Part shown: one piece after another, positions 55,494 through 64,000 of the stretch
How the letters are laid out: the number at the start of each line of letters is the position of its first letter
How positions within the stretch are numbered: the first letter of the stretch is position 1
Assembly: GCF_000766795.1 (NCBI RefSeq)
Contig: NZ_JPDS01000002.1
Span: 625,001-689,000, forward strand
Source of the DNA: Polaribacter sp. Hel1_85
GTDB taxonomy: Bacteria > Bacteroidota > Bacteroidia > Flavobacteriales > Flavobacteriaceae
Direction: 5' to 3'
DNA: 64,000 bases
The notes under the pieces: generated by a model
What the model was told of the DNA's origin: nothing
Database searches by the model: none
Seen by the model: the letters and a program-made list of their open reading frames with translations, nothing else
Translations under genes and position numbers: made by a program

Positions 55494-55823
55494 CTAAAGC
55501 GCTAGAAATTCTTGAAAAGGTGTTAACGCTAAAAATAGTATTAATATAAATGTTACAATTTTTACTAAAACAGAAGTTTTTGTTTCTGATATTACAAAAC
55601 TAACATCTGCACTGTTAGATTGTAATAAGATATCTTTTGTTTGATAAATTGGATTGTCTAATTCACTAATAGGATGGTTGCTTTTTGGAATTCTATTGTA
55701 ATATAAAAGTAGCATTGAAATAATTACGAATGAACCTAAAGTAAACATTAAAAAATCAAATGCATTTGGTTCGTTTTTATAACCAAGACAATTAATTACG
55801 GAAAAGTTTATACTATTTATCAT
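55494..55823 (-). CDS. Two-helix membrane protein, unknown
   Basis: 109 residues with hydrophobic helices at about 24-42 (MFTLGSFVIISMLLLYY) and 87-107 (VKIVTFILILFLALTPFQEFL), joined by a polar loop of about 45 residues. I do not recognise the family. The second helix with TPFQEFL matches the end of the neighbour at 55853-56161 (TPIFKFL) and resembles the segment in 35825-36055, so the three may share an origin. It is 29 bp after the neighbour, in the same transcript. Confidence 0.6.
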   Translation of the reverse strand: MINSINFSVINCLGYKNEPNAFDFLMFTLGSFVIISMLLLYYNRIPKSNHPISELDNPIYQTKDILLQSNSADVSFVISETKTSVLVKIVTFILILFLALTPFQEFLAL

Positions 55824-55852
55824 AGTTTTAATTTTTCTCTAAGATAAGAAAA

Positions 55853-56161
55853 TTATAAAAAATAACCTGTATTTAAAAATTTGAAAATTGGAGTAGAAGA
55901 TAATATCAAAATAAAAAAGATTACAACTGTTTTAGTTACAAATGAATATTCCTTTACTTCTATAACCTCTATTTGATTATTATTTGAAATTTTAAAATCT
56001 TTTTTACGAAAAAAGCTATGAAGAATAATTGAAATTAAAATTGATAAAAAAGTTAAAATTATTATTTTATTTGAACTTATGTGATAAATAGAGTCCATTG
56101 TAGGATAATAACCTCCCCAACACGAACTTAATAAACCTAACAAATTATCTTCTTGACTCAT
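55853..56161 (-). CDS. Two-helix membrane protein, unknown (paralogue of neighbour)
   Basis: 102 residues, hydrophobic helices at about 32-50 (IIILTFLSILISIILHSFF) and 78-97 (TVVIFFILILSSTPIFKFL). It has the same layout as the 109-residue protein just downstream: short N-terminus with a Cys, helix, polar loop containing a VKEYSFV-type stretch, and a second helix with a TP motif. Function unknown; both are likely inner membrane proteins. It begins right after the hairpin that ends the FNR-type reductase transcript. Confidence 0.6.
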   Translation of the reverse strand: MSQEDNLLGLLSSCWGGYYPTMDSIYHISSNKIIILTFLSILISIILHSFFRKKDFKISNNNQIEVIEVKEYSFVTKTVVIFFILILSSTPIFKFLNTGYFL

Positions 56162-56198
56162 ATCTCTATTTTTACCTAAGATAAGATATTTTATTTAC

Positions 56199-56236
56199 AT
56201 ACTATGGATTCCTGTCTTCGCAGGAATCCATAGTAT
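56199..56236 (-). terminator. Hairpin terminator after the ferredoxin reductase gene
   Basis: A perfect 16-bp stem (56199-56214 with 56221-56236) and loop TCTTCG begin 3 bp after the stop of the reductase gene. The GGATTCCTG...CAGGAATCC core is a common mobile hairpin in bacteria, so this may be a repeat recruited as a terminator. No long T-run follows. Confidence 0.6.
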
Positions 56237-56239
56237 TAA

Positions 56240-57295
56240 TTATTCAATCTTTTTAATAACCGCTTTTGGAGCTTCTTTTTTGGTTCCATCAAAACCTTCT
56301 ACTCCACCAACTGTTGTGTATTTCATAACATATTTTTTATCTGGAAAAATACGTTTATAAGCACTTTGACACATTAATGTTGCTTCATGAAAACCACATA
56401 AAATCAACTTTAATTTTCCTGGATATGTATTTACATCTCCAATGGCATAAATACCTGGAATGTTTGTTTGATAGTCTAATGAGTTATCAACTTTAATAGC
56501 GTTTTTCTCAATTTCTAATCCCCAATTTGCAATTGGACCTAGTTTTGGTGACAAGCCAAATAATGGAATAAAATGATCAGTTTCAACGGTAAATGGTTCT
56601 TCACCTTTTTTAACAACAGAAACACCTGTTACTTTATCTGCACCAATAATTCCTTTTACTTCTGCAGGAGTAATCATTGTAATTTTACCTGCATCTTTTA
56701 ATTCTTGTACTTTATCTACAGAATCTAAAGCTCCTCTAAATTCGTTTCTTCTGTGAATTAAAGTGACTGAAGAAGCTACATCTGTCAAGAATATTGACCA
56801 ATCTAAAGCCGAATCTCCTCCACCAGAAATAACTACTTTTTTATCTCTATAAAATTCAGGATCACGAATTATGTATTCAACACCTTTATCTTCAAAATCT
56901 GAAATATTTGGAATCGGAGGTTTTCTTGGCTCGAAAGAACCTAAACCACCAGCAATTGCAACAATTGGAGCTTGATGTTTTGTACCTTTATTTGTTGTTA
57001 CAATAAAACTACCATCTTCTTGTTTATCTATTGTTTCTGCACGTTCTCCTAATGTAAAACCTGGTTCAAATTGTTTAATTTGCTCCATAAGTTTATCGGT
57101 TAAATCACCCGCTAAAATTTCTGGATACGCTGGAATATCATAAATAGGTTTCTTAGGATAAATTTCTGAACATTGTCCACCAGCTTGTGGCAATGCATCA
57201 ATTAAATGACAACGTAATTTTAATAAACCTGCTTCAAAAACGGTAAATAATCCTGTTGGTCCTGCACCAATAATTAAGATATCTGTAGTAATCAC
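56240..57295 (-). CDS. Ferredoxin/flavodoxin-NADP+ reductase, thioredoxin reductase-like
   Basis: 351-residue flavoprotein of the YumC (type 2 FNR) group. TDILIIGAGPTGLFTVFEAGL binds FAD and DKKVVISGGGDSALDWSIFL binds NADP. The thioredoxin reductase CxxC is absent: the place where TrxR carries the redox pair reads SGGGDSALDW with no cysteines. YAIGDVNTYPGKLKLILCGFHEA is the second FAD motif. It probably supplies electrons to ferredoxin or flavodoxin. The neighbouring NifU and Mrp genes suggest a role with iron-sulfur cluster assembly, which is inference. Confidence 0.9.
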   Translation of the reverse strand: MITTDILIIGAGPTGLFTVFEAGLLKLRCHLIDALPQAGGQCSEIYPKKPIYDIPAYPEILAGDLTDKLMEQIKQFEPGFTLGERAETIDKQEDGSFIVTTNKGTKHQAPIVAIAGGLGSFEPRKPPIPNISDFEDKGVEYIIRDPEFYRDKKVVISGGGDSALDWSIFLTDVASSVTLIHRRNEFRGALDSVDKVQELKDAGKITMITPAEVKGIIGADKVTGVSVVKKGEEPFTVETDHFIPLFGLSPKLGPIANWGLEIEKNAIKVDNSLDYQTNIPGIYAIGDVNTYPGKLKLILCGFHEATLMCQSAYKRIFPDKKYVMKYTTVGGVEGFDGTKKEAPKAVIKKIE

Positions 57296-57363
57296 TTTTT
57301 TTTATTTTTAAAAACCTCACAAAGTTTAATTTTATGAGGTCTTCTTCTTCTATGTTGATGAGC

Positions 57364-57457
57364 GCGTTAAGGATTGAAGCATTTGTTTGAGCTCTTTTTT
57401 ACTTTTTTGGAAGTAAAAAAAGCGAGTGCGAAAAGCCTGACCTTTTTAGGTAACGCC
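57364..57457. repeat. Dispersed intergenic repeat, copy R5 (GCGTTA-TAACGC ends)
   Basis: Ends GCGTTA (57364-57369) and TAACGC (57451-57456) are inverted as in copy R4. The interior GATTGAAGCATTTGTTTGAG and GCGAGTGCGAAAAGC matches copy R1. It combines the outer module of R4 with the inner module of R1 and lies between the reductase and NifU genes. Confidence 0.62.
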
Positions 57458-57502
57458 CAAAAATATGTTGTTCTAAATCTTTAAATACTGCTATTTATAA
57501 GC

Positions 57503-57739
57503 TTAAGCTACATTAATGACTTCTTCAATTTGTGGTGCATATTTTTTAATTGTTGCTTCCACTCCATTTTTTAAGGTCATTTGATTTACAGAACAACCTG
57601 TACAAGCACCTTCTAACTGAACTTTTACAATTGTATCTTCTATAGATAGTAGCTTTATATTGCCTCCATCACTCATTAAAAAAGGACGAATTTCATCTAA
57701 TGCTTTTTCAACATTATTTAATGTTTCTTCTGCTGTCAT
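57503..57739 (-). CDS. NifU-like iron-sulfur scaffold domain protein
   Basis: 78-residue single-domain NifU C-terminal type protein that carries or transfers iron-sulfur clusters. IRPFLMSDGGNIKLLSIED is the usual opening, and LEGACTGCSVNQMTLKNGVE contains the CxxC cluster ligands. I start at the ATG at 57737-57739 (MTAEETLNNVE); an upstream in-frame ATG would overlap mrp and add ten residues with no relatives. It begins 4 bp after the mrp stop, so they form one operon for cluster biogenesis. Confidence 0.93.
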   Translation of the reverse strand: MTAEETLNNVEKALDEIRPFLMSDGGNIKLLSIEDTIVKVQLEGACTGCSVNQMTLKNGVEATIKKYAPQIEEVINVA

Positions 57740-57743
57740 AATC

Positions 57744-58883
57744 TTATTTTTTAACTGAACTACAACCACTCATAGTTGTAATTCTAACTACTTCTGTTGG
57801 TGGTAAATTTGCATTTCTTTTTAATAATTCGGCAACCATTTCTTTAGTAATATCATTAAATGATTTTTCTAAAATTGTTCCTTCTTGCAATGCTACTGGG
57901 TGACCTACATCTCCAGATTCGCGAATGCTTTGTACTAATGGAATTTCTCCCAAAAATTTAGTTTTGATATCTTCTGCTAAATTTTTTGCTCCATCTTTTC
58001 CAAAGATATAATATTTATTATCAGGCAATTCTTCTGGTGTAAAATATGCCATGTTTTCTATAATTCCTAAAACAGGAACATCAATATTTTCTTGTTGAAA
58101 CATTGCTACACCTTTTTTAGCATCTGCTAATGCAATGTTTTGTGGTGTGCTTACTACAACTGCTCCATTAATTGGTAATGCTTGTACAATTGATAAATGT
58201 ACATCTCCTGTTCCTGGAGGTAAATCGATTAGTAAGAAATCTAATTCTCCCCAATCTGCATCAAAAATTAATTGGTTTAATGCTTTTGAAGCCATTGGTC
58301 CACGCCAAATTACTGCTTGATCTGGATTTGTAAAAAACCCTAAAGACAATAATTTAACTCCGTAATTTTCTACAGGTTTCATCTTAGAACGACCATCAAT
58401 TTTTACTGAAAGAGGTCTTGCTTTTTCTACATCAAACATAATATGTTGTGATGGTCCATAAACATCTGCATCTAAAACCCCAACACTAAAACCCATTTTA
58501 GCTAAAGAAATTGCGGTATTTGAAGTTATTGTAGACTTACCAACTCCTCCTTTTCCAGATGCAATGGCAATAATGTTTTTAATATTAGGAATTGCTTTCC
58601 CTTTAATTTGATTGGGATTCTCTTTTGGTGCAGCTGCTACAACTTTTAAATTAATTTTCACATCAATACTTTCGCCAACATTTGTTTTAATTGCCTTGGT
58701 AATTTCAGTTTCAATTTTCTTTTTTGCTTGTAACGTTGGATTGTTAATGGTAACATCTACAATTACTTCATTTCCAAAAGTTACTACATTTGTAACATTA
58801 TTATTTTCTATTAAACTTTTACCTTCTCCAGGAGCTGTAATAGTTTCTAAAGCTTTGTATATGTCTTGTTTTTTAAAACTCAT
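57744..58883 (-). CDS. mrp: Mrp/NBP35 family iron-sulfur cluster carrier ATPase
   Basis: 379-residue cytoplasmic P-loop ATPase that binds and transfers [4Fe-4S] clusters to target apoproteins. An N-terminal MIP18/DUF59 domain (about 1-85) precedes the ATPase. IIAIASGKGGVGKSTITSN is the deviant Walker A, GVLDADVYGPSQ and LLIDLPPGTGD are the Mrp signatures. The usual CxxC cluster motif in the middle is not obvious (MAYFTPEELPD where many have MSYFxCPxC), while C-terminal CSS remains. A TATCTTTG box at 58918-58925 on its strand is a candidate -7 element. Confidence 0.92.
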   Translation of the reverse strand: MSFKKQDIYKALETITAPGEGKSLIENNNVTNVVTFGNEVIVDVTINNPTLQAKKKIETEITKAIKTNVGESIDVKINLKVVAAAPKENPNQIKGKAIPNIKNIIAIASGKGGVGKSTITSNTAISLAKMGFSVGVLDADVYGPSQHIMFDVEKARPLSVKIDGRSKMKPVENYGVKLLSLGFFTNPDQAVIWRGPMASKALNQLIFDADWGELDFLLIDLPPGTGDVHLSIVQALPINGAVVVSTPQNIALADAKKGVAMFQQENIDVPVLGIIENMAYFTPEELPDNKYYIFGKDGAKNLAEDIKTKFLGEIPLVQSIRESGDVGHPVALQEGTILEKSFNDITKEMVAELLKRNANLPPTEVVRITTMSGCSSVKK

Positions 58884-59062
58884 TTTCGAGATTTTAATTA
58901 GGTTTTATTGTAAGTTACAAAGATACTTTTAAAAAAACTTTTAAGGAAATATTAGGAGTCAATACTACTATTAAAAAACTCTTAAAAGTTTAAAAACAGC
59001 ACTTTATATCGACTTAAATATATTTTTATTACATTTACAAAAATAAACTAACCCCTAGTATT

Positions 59063-59515
59063 ATGAAAAATACAAACGCCCTAACGTATGTAACTTTATT
59101 ATTATTGATATCTTTTAATTTCCAAACAACTTTTTCTCAAGACCTAGCTTTAAACAATTATCTAAGGCCTTCGTCTAAATCTTTTTCAATACATAATAGA
59201 GTAATTGTAGAAAATCCGGTTTTAAAAGATGGAAGTTATACCTACAAATTTAGAGAAAAAAACATTTCAGTAGAGATTAGAGATGGTTTCTACTATGAGT
59301 ACCATCCTAAAAAAGAATACATTAAAGCAAAAATTGAGTGGATTACTGAATTTAAATACAAACTTGTAGTAGTAGACATAGAAAAAAGAAATGCTCCTTT
59401 AAAAGTTGGTAGTGAACTTATCTCTCAAATTATAAAAATTAAAGAAGACGAATATTTTTATACTTTTCGTTTAAATAATAAAACAGGAAAAGGTAGTTTT
59501 AAAAAAATGAAGTAA
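59063..59515 (+). CDS. Secreted 150-residue protein, unknown (paralogue 1)
   Basis: 150 residues with a clear signal peptide (FNFQTTFSQ). I do not recognise the family. The mature part is rich in beta strands, Lys and Tyr, with FSIHNRVIVENPVLKDGSYTY, DGFYYEYHPKKEYIKAKIEW and a closing LNNKTGKGSFKKMK. More than half of its residues match the protein at 61524-61976 in the same order. It probably sits in the periplasm or envelope. It is monocistronic, with a terminator 26 bp after the stop. Confidence 0.7.
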   Translation: MKNTNALTYVTLLLLISFNFQTTFSQDLALNNYLRPSSKSFSIHNRVIVENPVLKDGSYTYKFREKNISVEIRDGFYYEYHPKKEYIKAKIEWITEFKYKLVVVDIEKRNAPLKVGSELISQIIKIKEDEYFYTFRLNNKTGKGSFKKMK

Positions 59516-59540
59516 ATTACTTTTCTAAATATTTAGCAAA

Positions 59541-59573
59541 AAAATCTCATCAATATTTGGTGAGATTTTTTTT
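59541..59573 (+). terminator. Terminator after secreted protein paralogue 1
   Basis: A 12-bp stem with one T-G pair (59542-59553 with 59557-59568, 3-nt loop) followed by a T-run to 59573. Confidence 0.85.
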
Positions 59574-59620
59574 ATTCTAGTATTTCCTAATTTCACTAAA
59601 ATTAGGAAATAAATTGAATC

Positions 59621-60994
59621 ATGATTGAGAAAGCACCTGATATAGAAAAAAATGAGAAGTTTAAAAACCTTTCAGATAGATATTTAAGTCAAATACCATT
59701 TATAATTGGAGATACAAACTTTAAAATTGAGGATGAATATTTATATTGGGATAAGATAAAATATATAAAAAATGAAGACTTAAATGGTTTTATAAATTTT
59801 AAAGGAATAAAAGAACATTTTAAAGAAGTAAATTCTGGAGAAATTATTTGGACTACAGTCAAGAGAAGAAGAAAATCTATTCAAATTAGAAAGAGTCTAT
59901 GGAGCTCTGAATTCAATTTAATAACTTATTACCACAATATAAATATTGCACTCCAACAAAAACTGCACTATTTAGATTTTAATTTTGGAGCTGGGTTACA
60001 AAAAGAACAATTATTATCTGAATTAGAAAAGCAGCAATATTTAAAGAATGCTTTAATGGAAGAAGCTGTTTTTTCTTCTATGATTGAAGGCGCAACTACA
60101 ACTCGTTTAAAAGCGAAAGACATGTTGCGTAAAAACAAAAAACCAAAGACGCATTCTGAACAAATGATATTGAATAATTATAAAACTATTCAATATATAA
60201 GTGAACATAAAGAAGAGGATATTTCTATTCAAAAGTTCTACGAATTACACAGATTGGTCACTGAAAACACTTTAGAAGAAGAAAGTATTGGTGCTTTTAG
60301 AAAAAGTAATGATGTAAATGTTGTGAATGAAATTACAGGAGATATTATTCATACTCCACCAAAATTTGAAAACCTAAATGGCTTGATGAATTCATTTGTA
60401 GATTTTTTTAACTACAACCCAAAAGAAGATTTTATTCATCCAATTGTAAAAGCTAGTATTCTACATTTTTTAATTGGCTATATCCATCCTTTTGTAGATG
60501 GAAATGGAAGAACGGCAAGAGCTATTTTCTATTGGTATTTATTAAAAAACGGATATTGGCTAACTGAATATTTGTCGATTTCTAGAGTAATTATGGAAAC
60601 TAAAGTTCAATACGAAAAAGCTTATTTATATGCAGAAATTGATGATATGGATGTTACTTATTTTATTCATTATCAAGTAAAAGTGTTGACTAAAGCTTTT
60701 GAAGACTTAAAAAAATATGTTGCAAAAAAGAAAAAAGAAGAACTTAACTTATTAAAGTTTTTACAGTTTGAAGGAATTAATGAAAGACAAGCAGAGGTTT
60801 TATACAAATTAGAAAAAAACTCATCAAAATATTTTACAATTAAAGAGATTGAAAACACATATTCAGTAACAAATCAAACTGCAAGAACAGATATTGAAGA
60901 ATTGGTTGAAAAAAGATTTTTAAAGAAAGTTGCTATTAATAAAAAGAGCTTTAACTATTGGAAAGGAGAAAATTTTGATAAAACTTTTCTATAA
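59621..60994 (+). CDS. Fic family protein (class II) with C-terminal winged helix
   Basis: 457-residue Fic protein, which typically transfers AMP to a hydroxyl side chain of a target protein. HPFVDGNGRTAR (289-300) is the intact Fic motif with catalytic His289. SSMIEG (152-157) fits the inhibitory helix motif (S/T)xxxE(G/N), placed before the Fic core, so it is a class II self-inhibited enzyme. The C-terminal 75 residues (IKEIENTYSVTNQTARTDIEELV) form a winged helix, common in Fic proteins that also bind DNA. The first 120 residues are not a family I can name. No antitoxin gene is adjacent. It overlaps the end of the convergent gene by 6 bp. Confidence 0.92.
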   Translation: MIEKAPDIEKNEKFKNLSDRYLSQIPFIIGDTNFKIEDEYLYWDKIKYIKNEDLNGFINFKGIKEHFKEVNSGEIIWTTVKRRRKSIQIRKSLWSSEFNLITYYHNINIALQQKLHYLDFNFGAGLQKEQLLSELEKQQYLKNALMEEAVFSSMIEGATTTRLKAKDMLRKNKKPKTHSEQMILNNYKTIQYISEHKEEDISIQKFYELHRLVTENTLEEESIGAFRKSNDVNVVNEITGDIIHTPPKFENLNGLMNSFVDFFNYNPKEDFIHPIVKASILHFLIGYIHPFVDGNGRTARAIFYWYLLKNGYWLTEYLSISRVIMETKVQYEKAYLYAEIDDMDVTYFIHYQVKVLTKAFEDLKKYVAKKKKEELNLLKFLQFEGINERQAEVLYKLEKNSSKYFTIKEIENTYSVTNQTARTDIEELVEKRFLKKVAINKKSFNYWKGENFDKTFL

Positions 60995-61318
60995 TTCTTC
61001 GGAAGGATTCCAAAATACTTTTTCTAAATCTTGAATTTGATTTTCAATAACTACAATGCCTTCACTTTCTAGTAGTTGTTGCATTAAGTTAGTACCATCA
61101 AAATGATGTTTTCCTGTAAGAATACCTTTTCTATTTACAACTCTATGAGCAGGAACATCTTCTAAGTTATGAGCTTTATTCATTGCCCAACCCACCATTC
61201 TTGCAGATCTTGCTGCACCTAAATAAGTTGCAATAGCTCCATAACTAGTAACTCGTCCAAAAGGTATTAAACGTGTTACTATGTATACTTTATCAAAAAA
61301 ATTGTCGGTTTCTTTCAC
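60989..61318 (-). CDS. Alkyltransferase-like protein (ATL), MGMT family without catalytic Cys
   Basis: 109-residue DNA-binding protein of the O6-alkylguanine methyltransferase fold. IPFGRVTSYGAIATYLGAARSARMVGWAM is the winged-helix DNA-binding part. The active-site motif PCHRV of MGMT is replaced by VPAHRVVNRKG, so it cannot take the alkyl group itself. Members of this ATL group bind alkylated guanine and direct it to nucleotide excision repair. Its length fits ATL rather than full MGMT proteins. It converges with the Fic gene, overlapping it by 6 bp. Confidence 0.9.
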   Translation of the reverse strand: MKETDNFFDKVYIVTRLIPFGRVTSYGAIATYLGAARSARMVGWAMNKAHNLEDVPAHRVVNRKGILTGKHHFDGTNLMQQLLESEGIVVIENQIQDLEKVFWNPSEEL

Positions 61319-61523
61319 GAAGTGAAGATAGAAAATTTCGAATTATAAAATAAAATTACCTCCTAAGATTTCAACTACTTTATATCAATAATATTCAATA
61401 TCGATAAATAGTTAATCTCTAACTCCTTACAGCTCATCAACAGAAAATTGCTTTTCAACAAGAATCAACAAATTGCCTGAGATTCTAGTTTTATTTTTAC
61501 AGTGAATTTAAACTATTATAGTC

Positions 61524-61976
61524 ATGATATACACATCACACCTAATTTATACAGTATTCTTTTTATTAATTTTTTTTAATTATCAAACAGTATTTTCTCA
61601 AGGTATAGCACAAACTATTATAGCAAAACCTTCTACTAAATCTTATGCAATATATAATAAAGTTGTTGTAGAAAATGGCATATTAGAAGATGGAAAATAC
61701 ACCTACGATTTTAAAGAAAAAAAGGTGTTAGTAGAAATTAAAGATGGTTACTATTACGAATATCACTCAGAAAAAGAATATATTAAAGCAAAAATTGACT
61801 GGTTAACAGAGTATAAATATAAACTTACTATAGTTGATTTAGAGAAAAGAGGAGTTCCTTTAAAAATTGGTAGCAAACTTACTTCTAGAATTGTAAAAGT
61901 ACAAGGAAATGAATATTTCTACTCTTGCATTTTAAATAATAAAACTAGAATTGGAAGTTTTAAAAAAGTAAAGTAG
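61524..61976 (+). CDS. Secreted 150-residue protein, unknown (paralogue 2)
   Basis: 150 residues, signal peptide ending in QTVFSQ, same length and layout as the protein at 59063-59515: YAIYNKVVVENGILEDGKYTY, DGYYYEYHSEKEYIKAKIDW, TEYKYKLTIVDLEKRGVPLK and a closing IGSFKKVK. The two are clearly duplicates that now flank the Fic and ATL genes. Function unknown. It stands alone on the plus strand and converges with trmB, 34 bp away. Confidence 0.7.
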   Translation: MIYTSHLIYTVFFLLIFFNYQTVFSQGIAQTIIAKPSTKSYAIYNKVVVENGILEDGKYTYDFKEKKVLVEIKDGYYYEYHSEKEYIKAKIDWLTEYKYKLTIVDLEKRGVPLKIGSKLTSRIVKVQGNEYFYSCILNNKTRIGSFKKVK

Positions 61977-62010
61977 AATAACAATCACTCTTTTAACAAT
62001 AAAAAACCCT

Positions 62011-62682
62011 CTAATATTTTAATCTAAATTTTATATAAGTAATAGGTTTATCAACCTCTAAATATTGGTTTTCGTAAAAAGTTTGTGTTTCTGTAACTTC
62101 TTTAGGTGCACCTTCGTTTTTATATACAGTATGGTTTGCATATAAAATCTCATGACCTTCTCCATGCAACAAACCTAAGGTATAACCATGCATAAATTCT
62201 GAATCTGTTTTAAGATTCATAATACCTTCATCATTTAAAATATGATGGTATTTTTTCATAAAACTAGAATTTGTCATTCTATGCTTGGTACGCTGAAATT
62301 TTATTTGTGGATCTGGGAAAGTAATCCAGATTTCTGAAACTTCATTCTCTGCAAAAATAAAATCTACCAATTCTATTTGAGTTCTTACAAAAGCTACATT
62401 TGTTAAGTTTTCTTCTAAGGCAGTTTTTGCTCCTCTCCAAAAACGAGCGCCTTTTATATCGATACCAATATAGTTTTTATTTGGATTCTTTCTGGCTAAA
62501 GCAATAGTATATTCTCCTTTACCACAACCAAGTTCTACAACAATAGGATTGTTGTTCCCAAAAAAAGAATGCCACTTACCTTTATGAGAAAAGTTAGTTA
62601 CAACTTCTTCTCTTGTTGGCTGAATGACATTTTTGAACGTTTCATTTTCTTTGAAACGTTTTAGTTTGTTTTTGCTTCCCAA
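62011..62682 (-). CDS. trmB: tRNA (guanine-N7-)-methyltransferase
   Basis: 223-residue methyltransferase that makes m7G46 in tRNA from S-adenosylmethionine. VVELGCGKGEYTIALA is the SAM-binding motif I, NYIGIDIKGARFWRGAKTA the second block. VSEIWITFPDPQIKFQRTKHRMT has the family-typical FPDPxxK sequence, and LKTDSEFMHGYTL follows. Length is normal. It is 9 bp downstream of the small DUF6341-like gene in the same transcript. Confidence 0.95.
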   Translation of the reverse strand: MGSKNKLKRFKENETFKNVIQPTREEVVTNFSHKGKWHSFFGNNNPIVVELGCGKGEYTIALARKNPNKNYIGIDIKGARFWRGAKTALEENLTNVAFVRTQIELVDFIFAENEVSEIWITFPDPQIKFQRTKHRMTNSSFMKKYHHILNDEGIMNLKTDSEFMHGYTLGLLHGEGHEILYANHTVYKNEGAPKEVTETQTFYENQYLEVDKPITYIKFRLKY

Positions 62683-62691
62683 TGTGTAAAA

Positions 62692-62913
62692 TTAAGCTCT
62701 GTCTTCTGTACCCTCTTTTACAAACTTTCTAGATTGACCCATCCAATATGCGAATAAAACTAGTAAAACTACTAGAAACCCCCAATTTACTGTGTTAGAA
62801 ATCCACCAACCAAAATCTGCATGTGCTACACTTGTGCGTAACCAATTAAAAGGAAGGAATAATAAATCAGTAAATAAACTACCAATCAGTCTAAAAATAT
62901 TGCTTGCTATCAT
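62692..62913 (-). CDS. DUF6341-type small membrane protein
   Basis: 73 residues with two hydrophobic segments (FRLIGSLFTDLLFLPFNWL and VNWGFLVVLLVLFAYWMG) joined by a short loop with SVAHADFGWWISNT. I recall this as the DUF6341 family, which in flavobacteria sits next to a DUF6427 gene and upp, exactly as here. Inner membrane location is likely; the function is unknown. It is divergent from the DUF6427 gene across 41 bp. CAAAAATA at 62935-62942 gives a TATTTTTG box on its strand with a TTG 20 nt upstream. Confidence 0.78.
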   Translation of the reverse strand: MIASNIFRLIGSLFTDLLFLPFNWLRTSVAHADFGWWISNTVNWGFLVVLLVLFAYWMGQSRKFVKEGTEDRA

Positions 62914-62954
62914 AACTTAATTATCTTTACGCTGCAAAAATAACAAAAGAAACA

Positions 62955-64000
<1,046 letters not shown>

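Overview
The window looks like the chromosome of a marine member of the Flavobacteriaceae (Bacteroidota), of the Polaribacter/Formosa kind. The evidence is the strongly AT-rich DNA, SusC-style N-terminal domains on TonB-dependent receptors, lineage-typical small families (DUF6341, DUF6427 and DUF6370 types), TAnnTTTG-type promoter boxes, and a large sulfatase/fucosidase locus of the kind used to eat algal sulfated polysaccharides. No marker gene was compared, so the genus is an inference.

Region 1 (1-23.8 kb) is a divergently transcribed polysaccharide utilization locus. From a 310-bp central regulatory region, the left arm (minus strand) carries GH29 fucosidase, GHL15-like putative glycosidase, three S1 sulfatases, a DUF6786-like protein, a second GH29 and a sulfatase cut by the window edge. 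The right arm (plus strand) carries a TonB-dependent receptor followed by GH29, GHL15-like and three S1 sulfatases. Both arms therefore contain the same ordered block GH29 - GHL15 - S1 - S1 - S1. Seven sulfatases and three fucosidases point to a fucose-containing sulfated polysaccharide such as fucoidan. No SusD partner, endo-fucanase, sulfatase maturase, regulator or fucose catabolic enzyme lies in the window.

Region 2 (23.9-24.8 kb) is a decayed stretch with a VanY-type peptidase remnant, an XRE regulator remnant and tRNA-Cys.

Region 3 (24.9-39.7 kb) is housekeeping: folB, a zinc ribbon protein, glnS, tas, pgk, holB, a MOSC protein, an enoyl-CoA hydratase family protein, a MATE exporter, a universal stress protein, an AddB-like nuclease and an omega-amidase-like nitrilase. 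At 39.8-41.1 kb lies a broken IS110-family element with a structured non-coding end.

Region 4 (41.2-64 kb) holds acyl-ACP desaturase and plsC, a TonB receptor with a surface lipoprotein, pgi, an M23 peptidase, a DUF3108 protein, aromatic amino acid catabolism (kynA, hpd, hmgA), iron-sulfur and redox genes (FNR-type reductase, NifU domain protein, mrp), a Fic protein and an alkyltransferase-like protein flanked by two paralogous secreted proteins, trmB, two small membrane protein families and the edge of upp.

Three genes (glnS, the AddB-like gene and the DUF3108 gene) are each broken by one extra T in a T7 tract followed by A. Intergenic regions carry a family of modular hairpin repeats, one copy with a second repeat nested in its loop. 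A related repeat core sits in frame inside the nitrilase gene.
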